A DNA stretch of 36,241 nucleotides from Gnetum montanum (Eukaryota; Streptophyta; Gnetopsida; Gnetales; Gnetaceae), in contig MNCI01001885.1 in NCBI GenBank assembly GCA_015680685.1, positions 214,211 through 250,451 on the forward strand. Reading direction: 5' to 3'. Of the stretch, positions 21,241 through 30,381 are shown piece after piece (the first letter of the stretch is position 1; each line of letters opens with the position of its first letter). The notes below the pieces were generated by a model that was given only the letters and a program-made list of their open reading frames with translations, was not told where the DNA came from and made no database searches. The position numbers and the translations under genes were made by a program.

Positions 21241-21258
21241 TGGACGAAATATAATTTA

Positions 21259-21731
21259 GAATTACAGGATAGAGTCCTTCCATATGATTGGTAGTTAGAT
21301 TCTCAACTAAAAAAAAGAATTTCAACATTATTTTTCTAACCAAAAATTCTTTCACTAGCAAAAGCACCAAGATTGCTTAAGACTAATAATCATTTTCAAG
21401 AAACCATGTCCAATGCTACTCTTATTTCAAAAAAATTTTATTATCATTCACCAATATGCATGCACATATCATGATGCATAGATTTTGAACCTCCCTTAAA
21501 TATTCTTATGAGGTACAAAACCATACATATATCCAATGAGAATCATAAAAAAGTTATATATAAATCAACTATGAAATAGTATCCATCTAATCAAATCACA
21601 TAATCACATGAGAAATACAATCAATATTTTTAAAAATCGTTATAAGCATGAGGAATTTCTTTAGTGATAGGAACCTCATCCATTGCATTAAGTTCATTAG
21701 TCTATGCTCTATGTATCTTCTTGGAACTTCA
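21259..21731. other. AT-rich DNA, nothing recognised
   Basis: I see no coding signal, terminal repeat or RNA gene here. Confidence 0.5.
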
Positions 21732-22110
21732 TCCCATTGATGCAGCCATGCATAGAGCCTAATGGTAGACATGGAATCATAATAATCACGATCACATTGG
21801 TCACAATTGTATATGCTAAGTGAAAGTCCATTTGCACTGACTCAACAATAAATGCCAATGGTAGATATCATCAAAATAATGCAATATTCATTGGTCCTAA
21901 CCTTATGTACCATGTGGGAGACCATGTCCATTAATGCAACCATAGAGGTCAATGATAGACAATAACAAAATCATTGCCTCCATTGGTCACAACTTTTATT
22001 TGTCACATGAATGCCCTTTCCTACTAATGTAATCATAAAGGTATATAAATCATCTAATGATATTTCTTCTAATAGAAGAAACACATAATAATTTAAGAGA
22101 AATCCCAATT
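21732..22110 (+). repeat. Four imperfect tandem units of about 100 bp
   Basis: Units begin near 21732, 21826, 21926 and about 22013 with a GTCCATTNATGCAACCAT-like start. The first three then show AATGGTAGACAT, AATCAT and CATTGGTCACAA blocks. Spacing is 94, 100 and about 90 bp; the last unit is partial. Divergence is high. Confidence 0.6.
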
Positions 22111-22535
22111 TATTTTTTATACAAAATAAAATCACATAGTAGAAAGCTTGATAATTGAAAACAATTATAATACCCTATGTCTTGAACCCTTAACATTTGC
22201 TTTGATGGTTAATAAAGTTAATTAATTTTATCTATGCTATATATAGCTTTAGTTTATCTTGGTAAATTTTTTATACATATTTAGTTTATGTATTTGATAT
22301 AGTCTTTGGTATATCTTTATAATAGCTTTTGATATAGCTATGTTATAATTTAAAGGTTATTTTCAAAGTTGTATAACTGATGCATGACTTTGGTATAGCT
22401 TAGTTGTGTAATGTCTTTTATATAATTTAGGTTTTAGTGAGATTTAATGTGTTGATCTTCTATTCAATATTTTAATTATTATTCATGCTTATCTTAGCTA
22501 TGTAATATATTTTTGATAAGTAGGTTTAAATTTCA
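22111..22535. other. AT-rich DNA with TATAGCT-rich stretch
   Basis: 22225-22410 repeats TATAGCTTT and TTGATATAG words irregularly. No gene is visible. Confidence 0.4.
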
Positions 22536-22690
22536 ATGATACGTGGCTTAAGTGGTTAGCTCATTATCTTGGTAGATGATGGATTGTTAGTTTGAGTAAC
22601 ACACTTGATGCATTGTTATATTTCTCTATAATTATTCTAATGTATTATGTTAATTATGTGTCTTGGGATGTACCTATAGTTAAGTTATTT
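22536..22690 (+). mobile_element. tRNA-derived SINE-like copy 1
   Basis: Box A-like TGGCTTAAGTGG (22544-22555), then a box B-like AGTTTGAGTAAC (22589-22600), spaced as in a tRNA head. The body (TCTATAATTATTCTAATGTA, then GTGTCTTGGGATGTACCTA) is shared with the copy at 22872-23025. The shared body beyond the tRNA part argues for a SINE rather than a tRNA gene. Confidence 0.6.
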
Positions 22691-22871
22691 TAGATGTCTT
22701 CAAATCCCCTCATTTCATATGTGGAATAATTATGCTTAATTAGGGTTTGGATCCTTAATCTATTATTTAGTTGGATTACATATAATTATTAAAGACTTGA
22801 ACCTTTGGTATTTGTTAACTAAGATTTGATCTAGCTTGTCTAGAAATGGATTAATTATTCTTATAAATCCA

Positions 22872-23025
22872 GCCATAGGTGGCTTAAGTGTTTAGCTCAT
22901 TATCTTGTTAGAAAAGAGGTTTTTAGTTTGAGTTATACTTAAGGCATCAATATATTCCTCTATAGTTCTTCTAATGTATCTTATTAGATATATGTCTTGG
23001 GATCTACATAGTTAAATTAGAATGT
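22872..23025 (+). mobile_element. tRNA-derived SINE-like copy 2
   Basis: Same organisation as copy 1: box A-like TGGCTTAAGTGT (22880-22891), box B-like AGTTTGAGTTA (22925-22935), then the same tail with TATGTCTTGGGATCTACATA. The two copies lie in direct orientation about 336 bp apart and are diverged, so they are either independent insertions or an old duplication. Confidence 0.6.
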
Positions 23026-23465
23026 TGTGAAATAAATTTTTCTAGAAGAAAATGACAAATTTGTAGCTAGTTTTTATATAAGATATTCAAGCTCCTAGTG
23101 TTAGTTCTAAGGAATTATATAGAAGATGTATTTAAGCTACATGAATATTAGACATATCTACTATACTTAGGATTTATTGCTATTAATGTATCTTGTACAA
23201 GTTCATTTGTATAACAAATTTTTTGGGTCTACATAGACATAATAAAATATCAATTTTAGCTTCATTATATATTTTAGCTTGATAGTCAAGGTATAATTTC
23301 TTATTGTTTATTTACCTATGATTATTCTTTTATATTTTGGATTTGAAACTATGGCTTATATTTTATAATTTATTTTTTTATACTAATCTCTTATGTTTAT
23401 TAGAAGGAATATAGGTTTTGGATGGATCTGGGTTCAAACATAATTTTATTAGAATTTTCAATGCA
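23026..23465. other. AT-rich DNA, nothing recognised
   Basis: There is no convincing ORF or repeat boundary. It flanks the 3' end of the LINE. Confidence 0.45.
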
Positions 23466-23857
23466 TGTTATCATTATTATCATCATCATCTTAGCCTTAT
23501 CGTTAAAAATGAGATTGTATATGAGTTTTCTTTCATCATTTATCTCTATGAGGAGCTAGATTCTTATTTATCTATAATTTATCCAAATCATCTTCAATCA
23601 TTTTTCTTCATATCTTTTTTGATCTTCTTTTTAGTGGCTTTATTGGAATAGTAATGTAGGAATCCACTTTTAATAAACTTAGTGTTTGATTTTCTTTGTA
23701 CATGTCCAAAGCATCTAATATGTCATTCTATATTTAATCTAAAATAGAAGATACTTTATGTCTTCCCCTAATACCTATATTGTATAATTTATCTCTTCTT
23801 GTAATATTTAACATCCATCTAAGCATTCACATTTCAATCACATTAATTTGTTGTTTT
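23466..23857 (-). mobile_element. RTE-type LINE, C-terminal coding end and 3' end
   Basis: On the minus strand 23857 to about 23690 reads an M-L-R-W-M block, T-R-R-D-K and R-G-R-H-K-V-S-S-I-L-D. In another frame a R-C-F-G-H-V-Q-R block is at about 23700-23725. A final L-A-P-H-R-D-K segment lies near 23550-23570. These match the C-terminal region of plant RTE-clade LINE proteins (MRMLRWM, LRWFGHV, LDRxxW). The copy ends at an ATG-rich microsatellite (complement of 23470-23492), typical of RTE 3' ends. Stops and frameshifts are present. Confidence 0.75.
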
Positions 23858-23934
23858 GGCCGAGAGGCCAACACGTTTAGCATGATGGGGGGAGGGGGAG
23901 TGAAACTTGTCACCCTCCACATCATGCACCATGT

Positions 23935-24025
23935 GCAAGGGAGCCAAAGAGTCACTATAGGGGAGTCGAAGAGTCATGCACCACATGCAGGGAAGCCAAA
24001 GAGTCATTGCAAGGAAGTCGATTCT
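23935..24025 (+). repeat. Short repeats of GGRAGYCRAAGAGTCA type
   Basis: Three near-copies occur at about 23939, 23962 and 23991, each containing the GTCRAAGAGTCA or GCCAAAGAGTCA core, and GGAAGTCGA follows at 24014. They lie just upstream of the isomerase-like remnant. Confidence 0.5.
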
Positions 24026-24066
24026 GAAAAGTTGATCAGAAATAGGAATGAAATAAGGAAAGCATA

Positions 24067-24560
24067 ATGTGAAGCCTGGAGAGGCATAGTAGGGTTTTTG
24101 TGCTGAAATTATTGGTAGAAGAAGAGCACCACTTCACCTAGGTTCTTTGCATAGAGCTCACGATGGAGGCAAATTCAGATGCATGAGCTTTGGTAATGAC
24201 AAATGATGGCCATTCCTACTTGAACGACCTCGATCTCGACTAGATGAGACAATAGCTGCATTCACATTTCCTAGCATTGCTCAAGGATTTTGAAAACATA
24301 ACCCTAGTGCTTACGCACCTAAACATGTCAATGGTGGCCACCATGTGTGACCATGTCATGGCAAGCAAAATGTTGTTTGCCATGGCGCACGATTATCGCA
24401 TCATGCACCATAACCACAAATTTCTATACAGCAACATCATCAACATTAACGTTGTCATTTTGCCAGGCTTTCATTCTCTATAGGTTTTTTTCTCTATTGA
24501 GTTAGCACTAGGGGGGGGTGGNCAGGCATGTGAAGTTGCAAAAGGAGCATGGATGTTACA
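24067..24560 (+). pseudogene. Enoyl-CoA delta isomerase-like pseudogene
   Basis: Plant peroxisomal delta3,delta2-enoyl-CoA isomerases (ECI, crotonase fold) move double bonds during beta-oxidation of unsaturated fatty acids. From an ATG at 24067 the frame reads S-L-E-R, V-F-V-L-K-L-L, E-E-E-H-H-F, then A-L-V-M-T-N-D-G with L-D-L-D, and later M-V-A-T-M-C-D-H and F-A-M-A-H-D-Y-R-I-M (about 24335-24400). The stretch ends P-G-F-H-S-L and a stop at 24481. These match the ECI N-terminus, the TTNDGKFxSNGLDL and LAxxHDYRxM regions. The second codon is TGA, and four more stops occur before 24484. The G-H-A-A-A-G oxyanion-loop equivalent is degraded. The frame weakly continues to about 24560. No introns are visible, as in plant ECI genes. 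Confidence 0.75.
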
Positions 24561-24902
24561 ATGACATGTTGCAGAAGTGGTGGTAGCAACGTGGCCATGG
24601 TTACATGGTGGCCAGGGGTTACGATAATGATCACAAGATGTGGCAGGAGTTTCAAACCATTGGTGGTGGCAATGGTTACAAGGTATCTTCAGCAGGAGAT
24701 GAACCAACATGGGTGGCTATAGAACATCAAATCCTTGAGAGGCATAAGAGGCCTCCTCTTGCTTTAAAAAGCCCATCAAAGATTCCCCTTGCTACGTAGA
24801 TGCAAGTATCAAAAAGATAGACATTGATAGTTTTCAAATTCCACCTTGTAATTTGAAAGAGGCACTGAATTTGAAAATGTGTAATTTTCTTACAAATTAC
24901 AG
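24561..24902 (+). other. Unassigned DNA between the two gene remnants
   Basis: GTGG-rich sequence follows an N at 24522 that sits just after a G8 run. I cannot place it in the isomerase C-terminus, and I do not see the bHLH basic-region exon in it. Confidence 0.4.
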
Positions 24903-26014
24903 GAAAAGCTATGATGCTAGATTAGATCATCAATTATGTGCAACCTCTTCAACTCCAAGTTGAGGTAAATTGCTAAAAATTTTGTATTTGGGGTTTATTT
25001 ATTTAGCCATTTGATAAATGAATAAGGGTCATTAATTTTGTTTCTCCTTTTCTTTAGTTTTCATCAATGAAACTTGAAGCTTTCAACCCAAGAATCGAGT
25101 TAACTGTTGATGAGTTTCTTCCCAACGATGTAGGTTCTGTTCTTTGGCTAAAAAATTGTATCAATAATACTGTAAGTTTGTTATGAAGCTCTAAAAGCTT
25201 GAATTCTGTTTCAGTGTCTTTGAACAATTTCTGAGATAACAGTGAATCCATACTTGAAGTAGTCTCTAGTAGACTTGTATTTGTTTAATGAAAATTAGCA
25301 TAAAATGGCATGATTGGATAACTAATTATGGACCTTTTTTGTTGGGTTGGTAGATTCTTAAACCAACTAGCATGGCCTTTGCCAGTGATGCCAAAATGGC
25401 ATATCCATAGTTCAACTAGATAAAATGGTTGGCTATGCATGTCACAGCATCTTACGAGATAGGCCAACAATTCATGGCAAATGTAGTTGAAGTCTTTGCT
25501 ACTCTAAAGAAATCTGTGACTGATAAATTTCCTCTCATCAATCATTTTGGGGATGCCAAGGTACATCATAATGCGTCATCCTATTATCTAAGATTTAGCC
25601 CACATTTCTTTTGTTGGTTTCAACTTTCAAGGTGATTTGATTAACTTGAAACTTTGCAAATTCCCTTTTCATAATCCAAACATTTGAGATGAAGAACTAC
25701 AAAATTTACTTTGTTTAGGAGCTATTGCCAACATTAACGCATCTTTTCCTACACAATATTTTCATGGTAAAATTAGTAATACACAACTTTCTTAATTGAG
25801 ACCTTGCAATAATTGAGATCTTGCAATTATGTTCCTTGCATATTATAATTGCTTAACTAGAGCTTTGTCATTGATTCTTTTTTAGGCTTATTTCCCACCA
25901 CAAATGCAAGTATTTAACTGGCGACAATCTTTACTAGAGGTGGTGAAAGCAGTTTTTCAATCTAATAACTTTTGAGCTACTTGGCCAACAGTAACTATCA
26001 TAGCAACATCCAAG
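24903..26014 (+). pseudogene. bHLH transcription-factor gene remnant, four exons
   Basis: Exon 1 (24903-24964) begins inside a Gly codon (GA|AAA) and reads K-A-M-M-L-D-stop-I-I-N-Y-V-Q, ending Q-V-E. This is the second half of a plant bHLH domain (usual K-A-V-M-L-D-E-I-I-N-Y-V-Q), with the Glu codon turned to TAG. Exon 2 (25058-25171) reads S-S-M-K-L-E-A-F-N-P-R, matching the FLSMKLAAVNPR continuation of BEE/CIB-like bHLH proteins. Exon 3 (25354-25560) and exon 4 (25886-26014) follow with phase-0 joins, GT donors (GTAAGT, GTACAT, GTTCTC) and AG acceptors; I cannot identify their protein. The introns are 93, 182 and 325 nt. The upstream half of the domain is missing. Exon 3 has two stops and exon 4 one. 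Confidence 0.7.
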
Positions 26015-26315
26015 GTTCTCTAATTTTTTTTATCCAATTTCCTTTGTCCTAAGGAATATCCAATGGTAAAAAGCTCATAGCTATACGTCCTTTAAATCCT
26101 TGATGGATAATTCTACAAATAATCATAGAATTAGTGATTTATCACCTCCTAACATTGGAGGTGATTCTAAATCATACAACAATTAAGAAATATTCTTTTT
26201 AATTTTTAATTTGAAACTTTAATATACTATTTATTGTATGTATTTGCTAAGGATAATAAAAGAAACTCCAAGTAACTTTCATTCAATTTTAAGGTGAGAA
26301 TCAATAAAATTAAAT
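26015..26315. other. AT-rich DNA, nothing recognised
   Basis: This follows exon 4 of the bHLH-type remnant. No further exon is convincing. Confidence 0.4.
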
Positions 26316-27016
26316 ATGTTCAAAGTTGTTACACAATTGCATATAGCAAAAATTTGCTGAATCAAGCGTGATTTTTATTTGAATAATCATGATCTTTTAA
26401 TTTATGATTATTTCAAAGCCATCTGAATTTGCAAAACACTCATTTCTAGTTTATCACATAGTTCTTATTACACATAGCCTCATATATTAATTAAGGGAGT
26501 TTAGGATAGATAGTTACATTCCTTTAAACCATAGTTTTCTAATTCGATGATAAATCAGTGATTTAATAATTAGTGGCTAGATCAGAAATTTTTTGCCCCC
26601 AACCTAAATTAACTTAGCATGACTTTTATAATAAACTTTATTTTTAGAAAGAGATCAACATATTTATGTATATTTTTTCAACTTTTAAATATAATTCGGC
26701 TTGACTTGCCAATTTATTGTGATTCTTGAAACATGTCTATCCAACCTATTTCCTAACTATTTAAACATTAGTTTAAACTATCCAATCTTGCAAAACACTC
26801 ACTCACTTCCAACTCATCACAAAGTTCTTATTCAATATGTTCAAAGTTGTTACATAATTGTATATAGCGAAATTTTGTTGAATAAAGTGTGATTTTTACT
26901 TGAATTATCACGCTTTTTTAATTTATGATTATTTCAAAGCCATCTGAATTTGCAAAACACTCATTTCCACTTTATCACAGAGTTCCTATTGCTCATAGCC
27001 TCATATATTAATTAAG
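26316..27016 (+). repeat. 180-bp direct repeat, 521 bp apart, with a partial third copy
   Basis: 26316-26495 and 26837-27016 share ATGTTCAAAGTTGTTACA, TATATAGC, TTGCAAAACACTCATTTC and CATATATTAATTAAG in the same order. A partial third copy (TTGCAAAACACTCACTC to AAGTTCTTATTC) lies at 26788-26832. Confidence 0.8.
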
Positions 27017-27662
27017 AAAAATAAGAAATGGAAAAAAAATTCTAATAAGAATAATTTATTTTCAGCCTATTTGACTATGTTGCTACCAACAAGGATAGTG
27101 CAAGCCTTGAATCTTAATGTCGTGGACTTGAGTATTAAGCCATGTGGGTTGATTGATGGCTATATTACTTTATTTTTTACCTTTAATGAGTTGCTTTTTC
27201 ACTTTCAAATATGGGCATGCTGATTTGGCACAAAAGGGGTACACCCTTTTCATTTTGAAGAGGGTTGAAAACTTCAATTTTAAGCTTATGGCTTGAAGGT
27301 TGCGGCAGAGGCCATTTCTCCTTTTTTTTATTCCTGTCCTACAGTTGTCTAATCAAGTTTTGGACATTATAACTTTTATTTTAAGCTTATGTCTATAATT
27401 AATATCTATGATTATGTTGGCTAGGTTTTATAAAATTAGAAGAATATGCTAAAAGCACAATGGCTACCATTAAGGTGTTTAGGGTTGAAGAAGACTTTAA
27501 ATAGTTCTATTAATATTTTAACAACTTGAACATTTATAACTATGTCCTTTATAATGATAATTGATAACATAAAAACTTTTTAAAAAATTAACTTCTACTC
27601 ATAGCCTACAAAACTTCTCCACTAGCTTAGTTACCTTGTTACCTCGTCTAGTAGTCGGGCTT
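27017..27662. other. AT-rich DNA, nothing recognised
   Basis: No coding frame or RNA signal is supported here. Confidence 0.4.
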
Positions 27663-27748
27663 CATTAAAATCTTCTTCTTTAAAATTATCTCAGCCAATT
27701 GATATCGTTAAAATCTTCTTCTTTAAAATCATCTCAGCCAATTTATAG
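27663..27748 (+). repeat. Tandem duplication of a 43-bp unit
   Basis: Two copies (27663-27705 and 27706-27748) share TTAAAATCTTCTTCTTTAAA and ATCTCAGCCAATT with about four differences. An (AT)n palindrome follows at 27749-27767. Confidence 0.85.
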
Positions 27749-27785
27749 AGATATATATATATATCTAAGCTAGTTTATGCTTGTT

Positions 27786-28990
27786 TGTATTACCTAGCAT
27801 TCAACAACATATAAGATAGTAGGCTTGATTACTATCATATGAAACTTTTTCTTTAGTTTTATAAGGATTATTTTATAGCATATAATACCACTAATCTGTC
27901 TCCATATTAACCATCTTACCTCAACCCCATTTCTTATGTATTTATCAATTTCATCATATGGTTGAAGCATTGATCCTAGGTAGTAGAATTATTTACAGTG
28001 ATTGAAATTTTAGCCTTGAATTATCACTTATATTTTATCATTATTTATACTTTTATTAAAATTACATTTCATTTTTAGTCTTTCTTTTGTTAAATTTTAA
28101 GCCTTTTAATTTTAGATCATATCTCTACTTTTCCATTTTAGAAGTAATATTTTCTTAAGTTGTATACATCAACATAATACCATCCATAAATAACATACAC
28201 CAAAGAATTTCATACTATATTTTCTTTATTAATTCATCTATAATAATAGCAAATAAGTATGGGCTAAGTATAGACCCTTGATGTAGACCTACTATGACTT
28301 AAATATTAGATGTGCTTCAAAAGCTATTTTAATTCTAATAATAGCACCTTCACACATGTCTAAAATTACTTTAGTATATTTATCCAAGTATATTTTTTAC
28401 TTCACAAGGTCCACCAAATAATATTTTTAAGCACTCAACTATAAGCTTTTTTTAAGTTAGTGAAGATTATATATAGATTTTTTCTACATTTTCTGAAATT
28501 CTCCATTAATTGGCATATTAAGAAAATACCCTCTATAATAGATCTTACTACTATAATCCAAAGTAACTTTTTGATACTATTGATCCAAGTCTGAGACATT
28601 GCTCTATAACTATCTCCCAAAGCTTCATAGTGTAGCTCATTAGCTTGATTTATCTATAGTTTACACAATTTTGAAACTCCTTTATTCTTGTAGATGGGAG
28701 CAATAATGCTTTCTATTCAATTTCAAGCATTTATCAATCCTTTAAAATTTTGTTAAATAATTGAGTTAGCCATGAAACTTGTGTATCTCCCAATGCATTT
28801 CAAGTTTTTATAGAAATACTATTTGGTCCAATTACTTTTTCAATTTTCATCTTAAATAATGTTGTCTTTACCTAAAAAGGGAAAAATTCATTAACCAAAC
28901 CAAAATTTAATTCTTCATCTTAGATGTTCTCTTTATGAAAAATTTTTATATAATAAACCTTAAAAATAATTTTTCACCTACCTAAAATTT
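27786..28990 (-). mobile_element. RTE-type LINE reverse transcriptase (decayed)
   Basis: On the minus strand from about 28850 the protein reads V-I-G-P-N-S-I, L-G-D-T-Q-V-S-W-L-T, F-N-K-I-L, then N-Y-R-stop-I-K-L-M-S-Y-T-M-K-L-W-E, I-F-L-I-C-Q-L-M-E-N-F-R and L-K-K-A-Y. Next come G-L-H-Q-G-S (about 28280) and a catalytic box F-M-D-G (about 28175-28190) where active enzymes have F-A-D-D. Near 27800-27830 it reads I-K-P-T-I-L-Y-V-V-E-C. Order and motifs match plant RTE-clade LINEs (GPDGI, NYRGIKLMSHTMKLWE, GLHQGSALSP, RPAMLYGAECW). The copy is dead. Its C-terminal end lies at 23466-23857. Confidence 0.85.
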
Positions 28991-29230
28991 CAATAACTTC
29001 TACCAAACTTTTTTCTCTACTTTTTTGTTGCACTTGACATTATCAATGACCCTTTACAAAGGATTTTGAATGATTTTGTAAAGATTTTTTAAAAGCAAAG
29101 GATTTTTTTAGCTTTGTAATAGGTTTTTCAAAGGTTGCAAATAACTTTTAAGTAGAATTTTCTCAGGATTTTTCTTCTTCATTTAAAACTAGAAGAGCAG
29201 GTTTCCTTGCTTAACTTCATTGAAGATATG
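28991..29230. other. T-rich low-complexity flank of LINE and E3
   Basis: Repeated AAAGGATTTT-like words occur at about 29056-29110. It could be LINE 5' sequence too decayed to read. Confidence 0.4.
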
Positions 29231-30140
29231 TGATGAGTGAGAAGGTACCCCTTTGCCCAACCATATGAATCACAAGTGTTCACACATGATCCAGTCAAAT
29301 TCCATGGACTTTGTAGTTTCTAGTGCACTAATCTTCTAAGAAGTGAACCTTGCCTTAAGGTTATTCATTGTCTTCCTAGTTAACTTGTGACGTATGCTGG
29401 TATGGTTAAGTGTAATTGAGGCATTTGATTTTTATCATTTTGTATTTTATGGTTTTGATGTTTGAAAGGAGATAAAAATAATTGTATTAACTAATTTAAT
29501 TTAACTAATTAACTAGTATCTAAGTAGTCCTAACATAACCATCCAATCCCACTTTCTACACACGTCCTGAACCCACATATCCACTGCTAGGTTACTAAGC
29601 ACTACGCCACTAGGCGTACCAAGCAATAACACTGCTGGGATTACCAAGCAAATATGTGTTATGCTCGAAGTGGTTGTACTTATGTGTTTAATTTATCTAG
29701 CTTATCTTATTTAACTACTTCATTAGCTTAATTACAAGAAAACATTTAATAAATAACTAAAAACATTAAATGCATAAATAAAATAGTTAATCTATCCAAA
29801 ATGCTGCAAGGTTTATCAGAAAGCTCATCTTGATTACCACACACACTATCATGCTTAGGTACAACAATGCTCAAATAAAGATCTGTACACTTAATGACTC
29901 CTGCTGTAGGCACTTAGGAGAAATATTCTAACTCTCAAATGAACAAATTGCAAGAGATTTGCTACTTCTAAAATCTTGTTGTCATAAATGCAACCAGTGG
30001 ACATGTATTTATAACCAAAAAGTAGACATTGCGTCAATGGGGTCTCATCGATGCATTGCATCATGCGTCAATGAGGCCCAGTTGATGAGGTCACATCAAT
30101 AAGGCCTTGTCAATGCAACCAACAAAACTATGACTCATCA
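29231..30140 (-). repeat. E3 3' LTR
   Basis: This 910-bp LTR starts TGATGAGTGAG on the plus strand and ends TGACTCATCA at the PPT. The reverse TATA box is at 30006-30013. U3 carries several GTCAATGAGGCC and CATCAATAAGGCC-type repeats (30050-30120). Subrepeats with an ACTGCTGGGATTACCAAG core lie at about 29582-29650. Confidence 0.92.
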
Positions 30141-30153
30141 TACCCCCATGACT
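30141..30153 (-). other. E3 polypurine tract
   Basis: TACCCCCATGACT on the plus strand is the complement of AGTCATGGGGGTA, directly next to the LTR. Confidence 0.85.
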
Positions 30154-30381
30154 AAATGAAAAATCATCCTCAAATTCTTTTACAAAATGGGGAAGGTATG
30201 GGATTATTAACTAACCTATCACAAACAAAACAGATTAACTTGACAAACATGGAGTGTTTAAGTATATGAATCAACACATTACAAAAATGATTGTGTTCAT
30301 AACACAAAATTGAACACCATAACATGACTCTTCAAAATTGGATAGCATGTTCTTCTATGGTGTAAAATTTGATGGAGAAGA

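Larger units (their letters stand above)
23858..27785. other. 3.9-kb insertion splitting the LINE, carrying host gene fragments
   Basis: The LINE protein breaks after E-C-x-V-I at about 27790 and resumes with K-Q-Q-I-N-V-I-E-M at about 23857. These pieces are adjacent in RTE proteins, so the DNA between is an insertion. It contains an enoyl-CoA isomerase-like remnant (24067-24560), a four-exon bHLH-type remnant (24903-26014), and direct repeats (26316-27016). The left edge has a short GGCC palindrome (GGCCGAGAGGCC, 23858-23869). The ends look like TTGTTTTG and TTGTTTG, but I cannot fix a target duplication or terminal repeats. A capture-type transposon or filler DNA are both possible. Confidence 0.6.

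Noticed and set aside
23780-24067. 95-codon plus-strand frame
   Set aside because: It crosses the LINE/insert boundary and the short GRAGYCRAAGAGTCA repeats; no family resemblance.
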